Assembly (NCBI GenBank): GCA_018881555.1
Contig: JACAXG010000169.1
Coordinates: 190,201-254,200 of the forward strand
Reading direction: 5' to 3'
Origin: Amblyornis subalaris
Taxonomy: Eukaryota > Chordata > Aves > Passeriformes > Ptilonorhynchidae
Length of the DNA: 64,000 bases
Position 1 is the stretch's first letter; the number at the start of each line of letters is the position of its first letter. The notes under the pieces are model-generated. The model saw only the letters and a list, made by a program, of their open reading frames with translations, was not told the origin of the DNA and made no database searches. Below, piece by piece: positions 45,223 through 57,200 of this stretch. Both the position numbers and the translations under genes were made by a program.

Positions 45223-48200
45223 CTGTGGGAGCGGGCACAGATGGGGGGGATGTGAGACTGGGAGCTGCATCCCTGACAGGCCTGGGCAACTTCCACTCAC
45301 ACCACCGGAAGGGCAGCCTGAAGCTCAGGGCTGCCAATGGCAAATCTTTACCCTATGGCCAGNGCCAATATCCCTGCCCCGTGCCACACTCACTGTGGCT
45401 TCCGGAAGAAGTTGTACTGGCACATGATGGTGATGAAGAAGCCAACGAAGCCTTCAATTGTCATGGCAACAAGCCCCCGTGTCACGATGTCCCATTCGAA
45501 GGGTGATTTCATTTTATCGAACTGCCCTGAGTAGGAGGAAGAGGAGAGAGTGGCTAGGGACACCTTCCCATGAGGACATCTTGGTTGTACCTCCTGAGCT
45601 GACCCATGACAATGACACTGCTCCCATGCTCCCCCACCGCAGCTGCTTGGTTGGTCACAACACGCTTTCCTCTCCGAGCACGGGTGCTGTGGAAATCATC
45701 TGACAACTTTTCAACCTCAGTAGGATAAATCAACCCAATTGAGTGTGGTATCACATGGATTTTTCAGATCCCGACCCAAAATAGTCCCCGATGATGCCAG
45801 CAGCACCCGGGTTATGCACAGAAGCTGCTCAAAAAGCAGAGAGCAGGGGAGCTTCTNAGGCCAGGCTGCAGCTGTGAGTGGCATAAGGCTTGTGTTGGTT
45901 GGGCAGCGCAGCCCCCAAGAGACCCTGTCTGGAAGGAGAGTACCTGCACCTCCCATCCCTCCTGTCACAGCACATCCCCACCATGGCCCACCACAGCTCC
46001 ACTANGGCCCCACTAAGACTCACCACAGCCTCACCATGGCCCACCATAGGCAGTGTGCAGCAGCAGCAGAACCACACACCTCTGTCAGGGCTCTCAACCT
46101 TCTCTCCCTATGGGGCTGCTGTTTGGGATGGCCCAAGGAACCACTTTCAGCAACACTGGCACCATGCCACAGCTGGCCCTCAGCCATGTCTCTTCCTGTG
46201 CCCCATCTAGTCCACCCCCTTGACTTTTTGTTCCAGGTTGCTCTGGGCCTCAGGACACCCCATGGGGCAGGTGGAGGGGATGTGCCAGCATCGTGGTCCC
46301 CTCCAGCCCCAAGTGCCCTGGAGCAAGGAAAGGAGAGAACACAAGGCCATACCAATCTTGGCATAGTACTCATTGATGTACTCGTTGTAGGCCATCTCCA
46401 TCAGGCCGTGGCCCAGGTTGTAGTTAGGGAACACGAGGAAGCAGCTCTTCAGGTAGCTGTTCACCACTTTCAGGTCCTGTGGGGACAGCAGAGAGGACAC
46501 AACCATCAAACAACCCTGAGCAAGTGGAGGATCAGGATCCCCAAGATCCAGCCTGGTCAGGCCTCATGGCTGACTCTGCTGGAAGCAGAGACCTCCCAAG
46601 ATCCCTCCCAGCCTGAGCTGATGGCTGATCTCTGTTCCCAGTGGCCCTCGGCAGAGCCATGAATCCCATACCTTGTCATGCTCAAAGAGCTGCAGCAGGA
46701 ACGTGGCGACAGTGGCTGTGATGCCAATGAAGAGGTTGATGACAATGAGGAAGACGTAGGCGGAGCTGGGCACCTCAAACCAGAAGGAGGCCGGGTACAT
46801 GATAGGGGTGATGGACCAGCTGAGAAGGTGAGAAGCAGAAGCACACACCTGTATGGCAGGAGAGGGGCTCCCAGCCTTGGGATTGCCCATTCCCAGCCTG
46901 CTGTTCCCAGGCTCTCCCACACCAGCCCTCACAGCCACCCCACCCCAAGCAGCTATGGGGCTGCAGAACACCACAGAATGGTTTGGATTGGAAAGGACCT
47001 TTCAAGGTCATCTAACCCAATCCTCCTGCCATGGACAGGGACACCTTCTACTAGACCAGGCTGCTCCAAGCTGTCCAACCTGGCCTTGAACAATTCAGGA
47101 ATGGGGCAGCCACAGCTTCTCTGAGGCAATCTGTGCCAGGGCCTCATCAACCCCATNATGAAAAATTTCTTCTTAATATCTGGTGTAAATGTCCACTCTT
47201 TAAAACAATCACCCCATAAGACTCTGGAGGGATCCCCAGTGCCTCCTGACCACCCAAGCAACATACCCGTACAGCAGGAAGAGGGAGAGGACGGCAGGGA
47301 AGTTGGTGGGAGAGGTGTATGCCGGGAGGTCAAACACGAACAGGATGATAATGCAGCACGTGGCTGGCACCAGGTAGTTCAGCTGGAGAAGACAGAAACT
47401 TCTGTGACTGTCCACTCCCTGGCACAGCTCCAGGGGCTTGGCTGGTGGGGCCACACACCCTGCTCACCATGTCCCACATGTAGTTGGCCAACCAGTATAT
47501 GACGGGGTCACAGCCACTCACAAACTGCAGGTGTTTGGCCTTGGTGGCCTTTTCGGCCACCAGGAACACCACAAAGCTGGCTGGGACGAAGGACATGGCC
47601 ACAATGATGAAGATGGCGATCACCACATCTGTGCCTTGCAGGCTGGATGGGGAGCAAGGAGAGCAGGGACTCCATCACCCTCAGTTGCCCGGAGAAGGGC
47701 CACCCACCCTGGTGTGGGACAGTCACAGTGCACAGGGCAGGGCATGACACAGGGACCCCCACATCACAGCCACCCCACTCCCCACCATGCAGCCTGTGGA
47801 GCAGAAGCCTTGGCCTTCCCATGCAACCACCAGTAAGAAGCCCCCTACCTCCCATGGGACAGCAACCCTCCCTCATACCCTCCCCTTGGACCTACAGGTA
47901 ATCCAGGGACAGGCTGGCACTTGTTTTGTTCATGGGGTGATTGGTGACTGTGATGCCTGCAACAACGATCAAGAAAAAACATGGAAGCATGAAAGATGGC
48001 TTGGGACACAGAACCTTNTCCCCAGTCTGCCTGGTTCTGGCTCTAAGCAGGATGAGTTTCCAATCTGAAGCTCAGCAGGAGCTGGGCTCTCCGAGGCAAC
48101 CGAGCACCTCGAGGCCTTCCCTCACTGGAGAGCACTCCTGGACATGTCACAAGCCCAGGCACTTTCAGGCAGCACTTTTGAACATTCCAGCCCAGGCCTC

Positions 48201-51200
48201 AACGATCTCACAGCTCAGAGCTGAGGTATGTGAACCCCTCAGCTGAGCACTAGCCTGCTTGGGCCAAGGTGGACACTGCACTTTGGAGCCTGGTTGGACC
48301 ATGCCCTAATGCTGTTCCTGATGTGTTCCTGCCCTCAAACACCTCCAGATCCTCACCATAGGCAGCAGGGTTGCCCTTGCTCTTGGGCAGGTTGGCTCTC
48401 AGGATGGCATTATTGAGGGCATTGAGGTAGGTGGGCATGCTGTGGTAGCCCTTGTTGTTGTAGAAGACCTGGAGGAGGAGAGAGGAGTGGTGGGAGATGG
48501 CAAGAGAGCTGGGCCCACANATGTACTGGGAGGGAGGGATAGGATGGGATGGACACCAGCCACAGGGCAGGCATCCTGTGCTCAAAGCTGTGGGGAGAAC
48601 AGGCCACTGCTGACCGTGCTGGGCCAGGCCTGCTGACCACCCCCATGTGGCTGGAGGCCCCCAGAGCACCTGGAGGAGAGCACCACAGCAGAGCAGTGGG
48701 CCAGGTGTCCCTGCCTGCNCTCTCCCACCTCCCACCTCCCTTGCCCCGAGGTGCAGCGCTGTCCCACCTGAGCTGTNCTCCGCACAGCGATCTTGCGCAC
48801 CGTGGCCGGAGCCCTGGCCCCGAAGGAGGCCGGGATGGATTTCTGGACGTTGCCGAACGTGAGTGCCCCGTACCTGTGGAACAAGGCACNCTGAGGAAGC
48901 TGCAACTCCTGTCTTCCACCTCCGGGGGAGGAGCCATGCTTCAGCATGTTGCTGACTCCAGCCAGCAGCCCGGGGCAGGTGTCCCCAGGCCCCTGGTCCT
49001 CACCCTCCTCCACAGAACAGGGCTGACCCTCCCAGCCTCCCCTCTTGCCTGTGCAGCCGGAAGCGGTCTGAGGTGTAGAGCAGATACTCAGAGACATTGC
49101 GCCCTGTGATGTCTGCCAGGATGTCCCCTGTCACCACCTTCATCTGTGGGGGGTGGCCCCCCACGCCACTAGGGCAGGAGAAGCCGGTCCCCTGCATGGA
49201 GCATGTGCACTTGATGGGCTCATGGATGATGTGGGGCAGGGTGGGGGCAGAGGTCACGGTTCCTGAGGAGCAGAAAGGGTGGCTCACAGCCAGGCTCCTG
49301 CCTACCCTGGCTGCTGGGGGCAGTGTGAGGCAGAGGGCTGGCCAGGCAGAGTCCTGGTGACCAAGAGGGACCAAGAGATGGACATGTGAAAAGCTTTGGG
49401 GGGACAGAGGTTCAGAGACGGGCCATGAGGTGTGGCTGGAGAAAGAAATGGCTGGGGACCACACCCAGCAAAGGTGATGCAAGGCTGGCCACAGGGCTTG
49501 TGACAGTGTCACCATCCAAAGGGCTCTATTAGCATGGCTGGGGCTGAATTGGGACAGTGTTCCAGGGCCAGTACCGGCCCTGAGCCACAAGACTCTGCTG
49601 TGTGGCCAGGCCAGATTGACAGGTACTCCCAAGGGTCCCTGGAGCCACTTCTGTGAGAAGAGTCATCATCTCCCTGCTGAAGACAAATCCCGGACACAGG
49701 AGCATCCAGCACAAGTGATACCTTTAGCAGCAGAGAAGGTCGTGGAGTTCCATGCACGGAGCAGGTCCTCATCCACTGAGATGGGGTAGTCAGAGGGAGC
49801 TGGGGATGGAGGCGGCGGCACAAAGTTGGAGAGCGGCAGGCCCTGTGTGAAGGAGTCGATGCACATGGCATCGAAGTACTTGGCTGCCAGCATCTTGGAC
49901 TCGTTGCTGTTNAGGTTGAGGGTCTGCATGGGCTGGTCCAGCGTGTTGTTGAAGGGTGTCTTGAGCACACAGGTGGCCCCCACACCAGAGGGCAGATGGA
50001 AAGTGTTCACCAGCTGCTGAGGGCTGGCATCAGGAGACAGCCTGATGCTGCAGGGAAAGGAGCCACTGAGGAGGAGCAAGGAGCAGGAGACACAGATCTC
50101 AGCACCTTGGCCATCTTCTCCCGGGACCTCCTTGAGGCCTTGGCACTTATCATGGGCACACACAGCCTGTGCCTGGCATGACTGGGCTGCCTGTCAGTCT
50201 CAGGGCTGGCACCTCTCCCAGAGACAGCCTGGCCAGGAGAGAGGCTGCTTTCTGTCAGGGGACGTGGCACCAGCCAGGCTCTGCTCCAAGCCTGAGCCAG
50301 CCTTGGCACCAGGCCTGCTGTGGGCTGCCCTCCCCACCGCCCCCCTTGCAGTTCTACAGATGGAGACAGGGATGGGGCCGGGGCACGGGGTGCNGGTCAC
50401 CAGCACTGGCAGCTCTCACCGGTACTCGCGCCGCTCCTCGTTGGCGTAAGGAATGAAGTTGCCCTTGGGCTGAGTGTAGTTGTGGTATTGAGATGGCGAG
50501 AGGATGAGGGGCGGCAGGTCACCTGCGGGTACNAGGACAGGAACCTGCTGGTACCCACAGCACTGCTGCACACAGGGAGACTGCACCTTGGCCCTGTCCT
50601 CCTGCAGCCAGTGGCCACACTGGGGCAAGCAGAACAGGCCACTCAGTGTGCAGTTAGGTGAGTGGCTCACACACACCTATTTCGGGCACGGAAAGCGCCA
50701 CAGTCATGGCCACGCAGACAAAGAAGGCAGGCAGGAGGATCTGCGAGAAGAGGGCCTTGGTGTTGCGCTTGGCACAGTGGAAGCGTTTGACGATCAGCCC
50801 ATGGAACTGGCGCAGCTTCAGCCACGAGCCTTCTAGCTTGAAGCTCCCCTGACCTGCCAGGTCACGATCCTCTGCTTCCACCTCGGCCTCTTGCTCTGGG
50901 AGGGAGAGGGACATCAGCCCCTGCACAGTTGCTCCCATACCTGCCTGAGCTCTCAGGAAGCTGAGCCTGACACCCAGCCCAGCTCAGCCATCCAGCCAAG
51001 CTCAGCCATCCCAAGGGCCAGGCCAGCATCCAAGCCCAACTCTGCCACCAAGCCACAGCAGCAGTGCGGTGGGAAGCAAGGCATCTGGCTGGCAGGTTCC
51101 TCTTGGCCCCAAATGGGATATTTAGACAATAGTTTTAGAAAAACAACCTGAATTGGTGCTTTTTTGCAGGACCCTTCCATTTTCCCACTGGCTTTCCCAG

Positions 51201-54200
51201 CTGGTGACGGGTCAGCAGAGTCAGGAACAGGGGACGGGACACAGGTGGGGGTCCCAACAAGGCAGTGGGAGTTCTGCCATGGCACTGTCCCAGCTCTGCC
51301 TCCCACAGCCCTGGTGGCAGGGAAAGGCGGCACATCCCTGAATTAATCACAAGAGTTGCCGAGATAACCCAGAACAGGATCTGTGACTACAGCAACAACC
51401 TTGGGGCACCTGCCTGCACCCTCCCTATCCAGCAATCCCAGCATCCAGGCAGAGAGAGCCTTGCAGCCAGGGCAGGGTTATGGTAGGCGAAGCCATCAAC
51501 TGGAAGGTGACACTGTGCCCAAGGACCAAGAGGAGAAACCCAATGGGCGCCAGTGTGGGGAGAGGGCGTGTTAGTGGGACAAGTCTGCAAGGTGGCCCTG
51601 GAGACCCACAGGAAGCAGAGGCAGATCCAATGTCAGCTGTCCTCGCTGGCTCCATGCCTTGGCACAAGACCCCTCACACACTCTACCAGTTTGGGGTGCA
51701 AACTTGTGGAAGAGCCCATTCCCAGCCCTCCCACCCAGGCTGTGGCTCTCTGGGTGCAGTGCTGGAGAACGCACCACCAGCCCCCGCNGTGGGCTCTCGT
51801 CCCAGCAGTCACAGCCACCCATCTTGGACACAACCACATACCCCGCGGGGCTGGGGCCAGGGCCAGCTCTGCCCGCCCCAGGCACACCCTCTGTGTCCTA
51901 GCCAAGTGCCTCCCCTGGCCCCCACTGCCGGCCAGGCACCAGCGGCACCAACCTTGCAGACTGACGTTATCGGGGTCCTGCCGGTTATCGAACAGGGGCG
52001 CGTAATCCCCAAAGAACTCGGAATAAGCCCCACCTTCATCCCCACGCACGGAGCCCACCGAGGAGGCTGAGTGCAGGGACGCCTGCGACTGCGCCAGCTT
52101 GGAGCACGTCACCAGGTTGCTGAGCTCCACCTCGGGCTTCTCTGGCATGGCTGCTTCAGCCAGGGGCTCCCCGTTGGCCTCAGGCTTTGGGCCCAGCTCA
52201 GAGGCGGGTGGCTGCAGGGCATCCTTCTTCGACTCCTTCATGTCTGAAAAGAAAAATGTGGATTGCCACTGGCCATGCTACTCTTCACTGCAGCATGGCA
52301 CAGAGTGGGAATGGATCATATCATGGAATCACAGACTGGTTTGGGTTGGAAGGGACCTTAAACTTCATCTCATTCCAACCTCTGCCATGGGCAGGGACAT
52401 CTTTCGCTAGACCGGGTTGCTCCAAGCCCTATCCAATCTGGCCTTGAACACTTCCAGGGATGAAGCAGCCACAGCTTTTCTGGACAACCTGTGCCAGGNC
52501 CTCACCACCCTCACAGGGGAGAATTTCCTTCTAACATCTAATCTAAACTGCTCCTCTTTTAGCTTAAAACCATTCCCGCCTTGTCCTATCACTATCTGCC
52601 CACGTAAAGTCCCTCTCTCTCATTTTTTNAAGCCCCCTTTAGGCACTGGAAGGGGCTCTAAGGTCTCCCCGGAGCCTTCTCTTCTCCAGGCTGCACACCC
52701 CCAGCTCTCCGAGCCTGGTTCCACGGCAGAGGCGATCCAGCCCTCAGAGCATCTCTGTGATCTCCTCTGGACCCACTCCAACAGCCCCATGTCCTTCCTC
52801 TGCTGAGGACCCCAGAGCTGGACACTGTTGCAGGTGGGAGTAAACCCAGAGCAGAGCAGAGGCTGGCTGCCCTTTGCCGGGATGGGCTCTGTTGGAAACA
52901 TCTTCTCCACTTGGGACAGGAGACTCCTGCAGCCACCAAGCCCAGCAAGATCACACAGGCCCTTGCTAGCCCCAGCAGCACCGTGTGCCCCCCCCAGCAC
53001 CCATACCCACGTCACTGTTCTCCAGAGACTGGTCCTCCTCAGACACCTTTAGGAAGACCTCCTCCAGCGTGGTGTCCATCAGCCCAAAACTGGTGAGGTC
53101 CAGCTCCTCCAGACTCTGCTCCAAGTGCTACGGGGGCAAAGTGCAGCATGAGGAGGGCAGGAGATGCCCACGGTGCCACAACCCCTGCCTGCCCACCCCA
53201 CCAAGCCCCTGTGGGTACCTGGAAGAGCCTCTCAAAGCAGCCCTTCTTGACGGCCTCACTGGGCAGGATGTAGGAGAGCTCTGTGTTGGTGTCCGAGATG
53301 AGGAGGCAGGAGGCCACATACTTCTTGATGAACTGGGAGACGCGAGGCTCAGAGCAGGGGCTGACAGAGGAGTGGCCCTGGGGGCTGTGTGGCTGGCCTG
53401 GCTCTGGCAGAGGGGCAGCACCCAGTGGTCACTTCACACCTGGACTCCCACCAGAACCCACCACATTTCCCATACTCCCCAGTGCCATGGGGGCTTCCTT
53501 GTCATCCTGCCTGGCCTGGGGATGGTGTTCTGCAACNTGGACATGTTGGTGGGCAACCTACACACTGCACAGAATGAGCACCTGGAGGCAAATACCACCA
53601 CGTAGGGTCTGACCAAGGAACCAGCTGGGAGAAATTAAGGCTGAGAAATGGGACCTCCTACACCCCTGCCCCATCCCCTCTGCCCTCCACGTGGCCTAAG
53701 GACACTCAGGATGGGAGCACTAGGGTGTTGACCTCTCACTCCTTTGCTGGGCTGAAGAAGGGCTGGTCCCATCTACTCCTCTAAACAAAGGGTCCCACTG
53801 CTTCCCAGACCTGTGCCATTCCTGGTGTCCGACTGCTTCTTCACCACCGTCAGCTTGTAGCCATCACCATAGGTGCTCTTGAGGAATAATGGGGAACCAC
53901 AGCACTTGAGCTTGCCATGGGAGATGATGGCGATGCGATCCCCCAGCAGGTCAGCCTCATCCATGTGGTGTGTGGAGAGCAGGATGGTCCTCCCTGAGGG
54001 TAGCACAGAGCCTCAGTAGAGGGGCCAGGGCTGTCACAGAGGATCATGCAAGGCTCTGCCCAGCTCCACTCACCTGGTTTGTACTTGAGGATGAGGTCCC
54101 AGATGGCCCTGCGGGCATATGGGTCCACGCCAGCCGTGGGCTCATCCAAGATAACGGCCCGAGACCCACCCACGAAGGCAATGGCCACTGACAGCTTCCT

Positions 54201-57200
54201 CTTCATACCGCCTGAGAGGGTCTGCACCTGGCAGTGCCGTTTGTTGGAGAGTTCCAGGTCCTCAATCATCCTGGGGACAGGGCAGAAGCACCAGGAATGC
54301 TGGGGGGGCTGTACTGGTGCCCAGTGCCTGTGGGGAGTACATAATGCCTCTTCCCCACATGGTACCTGTGGCCCTGGGCTGCTGGGACTGCTCAGCTGCA
54401 GTCAGGCTATGAGCATCTTCTGCTCACTTCCACAGCCTGACACCCCAAGGGTGGGAAAACACTTCATGGAGCTACTCCAGGGGACACCTTTGCCACTAGA
54501 TCACCCCCCATGGCACAGCCAGCAGGAAGGAGACTCACTCATGCCAAAGGCATGGATGGAGACAAAGGAGCTGGAGGGTGCCTACTTGTCCATCTCCTTG
54601 CGGATTTCCTCCTCTGCCATGCTCTTGAGCTGCGAGTAGAACCAGAGGTGCTCCTCCACCGTCAGCCTGTCAAAGAGCACGTTGTGCTGGGGACACATGC
54701 CCAGGTTCTTCCGGATCTTGTCCATCTCTGTACGAATATCATGGCCATAGATGGTTGCAGAGCCCGATGTTGGAGGGAACAAGCCAGTGAGGATGGACCT
54801 GGATGGATGGAGAAAGGCAACAATGTGAAGGAGCTCATATTCCTTGGTCTGGTCCCAATCCCAACCACCACCTCCAGGAGCATCTGCTGGGCTCAAGGCA
54901 GAGCAGTATCAGCACAGGGCCATGAGCCCACTGCCTGTCCCATGTTTGTGCCAGCCCCACACCTACACTGCTGCCCTCTGGCAGCTGCCACAGGGCCCTG
55001 CAGGGACGTCCCGAAGCCACTTCCTCACATGCTGCAGCTGGCCAGAGGGACATGGTCCCTGTCCACTGAGACAGGCACTCACATGGTGGTGGTCTTGCCT
55101 GCACCATTGTGCCCCAGGAAGGACACGACCTGGTTCTCGTAGAGGTTGAGGCTCAGCTTGTTTAGCGCCAGCTTCTTGTCTGTCTTGTAGACCTTGGTGA
55201 GCTTGTCAATGCAGACGACCAAGGGGAGGTGGGTCGGCTCCTCTTCGATGCCCCGCGTCTCCTCTGCTGTGACAGTGGGATGGTGAGAAGCCAGAGGAGG
55301 GCAGAGAAGCCAGGCTTGGAGTGGGGCTCCCTGGGGATGAACCAACCCGCCTCCATCCCATGGTGGCCAGGCTGGCTTGCGGCCCCTTCCCCTCTGCTTC
55401 TCGCCAGCTTCCCCCCTCCCATGCCACAGTGGCAGCTCCCAAGAGACCACAGTGCTTGGCCTGGTATCCTGCCCCAACAAGAGCACAGGGGACACAAAGG
55501 GGTCCNTGGCCAAGGCAAGACCCTATGGCAGAGCCAGGGCCATCCCTGTGCCACCCACTGCCATCCCCAGCTGCCCTCACCCAGCCTCCGGCTCTCCATG
55601 GCACAGGCCTGATCCTCCTCCATNATACTGAGGCGGGTGGTGCGTGACCAGGGCCAGGTCCACTCCCAGGTCTCCACGCGCCCGTTGCCCAGCCAGTACG
55701 ATTTCTGGAAAGGGAAGTACCAGGGCCGTGGCAGGCCGAACATGCCTGCAACCACAGCCCCAGCGAGTCAGGGCCAACTCCGCAGCCAAGGCCATACAGA
55801 GGCTCCTGAGGGCTGGGGCAGAGCTTGGCATGGGCACGGGCTTCGCGATTTCCCCAGGTCAGGTCACCCACTGCAGCGCTGGGGGCTGTGAGCGCTCCAG
55901 CCAGCTGGGCTCAGGGCAGCTCTGTGGGCTGTGCCAGGAAACAAAGTCCTTTGGGATTTGGGTTGGGTTGGTTCATGCTTCAGCTTTACAATGACAAAAA
56001 ATGGAGCAGCTGGGATGCCTCCCCAAGGAGGTATAAGGGGAATCAGTATCCCAGATGTGGACATCTGGCTTTGCTACAGCTGGCCCCTGAACTGAGAAAC
56101 CTGCCTGACACCAGTACATGAGGACATGTGGGCAGGTGTCCCCCAGCAAGGAGGCTCCTGTAAGGTCTGGGGTGCCCTAATGCCCCTCTGCCCAAACGTA
56201 CCCGGGTGCACAGCCTCGATGTACCACGTGAGCACCCCGTACACCACAGCGTCCACGACTAGCATCATCATGGACAGCAGGAGGTTGAAGTCATCTCCTT
56301 CCACAGGTGACTGGCTGAAGGTGTGCCACTGGATACCCACACCAGCCACCTCATACAGGGCAAAGTACTTGGAGCCCAACCCGAAGGCCGTGGTGGACAT
56401 CAGGGACTGTGAAGAGGAGGGGGAAAGGGAATGGGAGGTCAGCAGGAACCACAGGCCAGCTCCAGAGGAACAGGTTGGGGTGAATTCCTACCCAGTGCTG
56501 CCCTGCCCAGCCCCATGGAAATGCTCCTGGCCCTGAAAGGCACCAAACTTTCTGGAGATGCCTCCAAAGCCCCACAGGGAGCTGGTTCATACAGGCAGAG
56601 GCTTGCCCAGGGCTTGGTGACAGCTTAGTGGCCCTGTACTGGACATGAGGTGCCTCGGGCAAACCTGGGGCCAAGCATGTCCCCAGCTGCTGCAGCCAAC
56701 TCACCGCAATGCACTTCTCAAAGGCTGTGATCTTGTCATGTGCCACCTCCTCCCGGATGGCCACGTACATGTAGGGCACATAGCTGAGGAAGTAGATGAT
56801 GCCGCCACAGGCAGAGGCCAGCTTGGCCTTGGAGTAGAGCACTGACACCAGGAAGCTGCAGGGAGGACACCGTCTCCTTGGATCCCACCCCACCAGGACC
56901 TTCCCCACACCATATGGTTTTGGTCGTGTTGAGGTGATGAACTGGCTCCCCAAATCAGCTGCCGGGGGAAACTTGTGCCCCTCCACTGGCCCTTGCCCAC
57001 GCAGCTCCCAGCACCCTCGCTCCATGGCACAAGAACCTGGCGTTGCCTGTGCCCTTTTACTGGCCAGCACAGACCAGGCAGCTTACCAGAACATGATGGT
57101 GGCCACAGCATAGATGGCAAGGAAGAGCCATATGATGAGGACGTCGCTGTGCATCAGGACCTTGCCATACTTGAGAATGGCAGTGAGTGCCGTCACTGAG

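Noticed and set aside
47620..47626. Splice acceptor at CACAG within an ABCA2 exon (gene strand, just before GATGTG)
   Set aside because: The coding match to human ([11 protein letters not shown]) continues straight through this AG. The real acceptor is at 47643-47644.
50047..50074. Alternative upstream acceptor adding SGSFPC to ABCA2
   Set aside because: Joining at 50047 gives EERREYR then [10 protein letters not shown] as in human; the upstream choice adds residues without counterpart.
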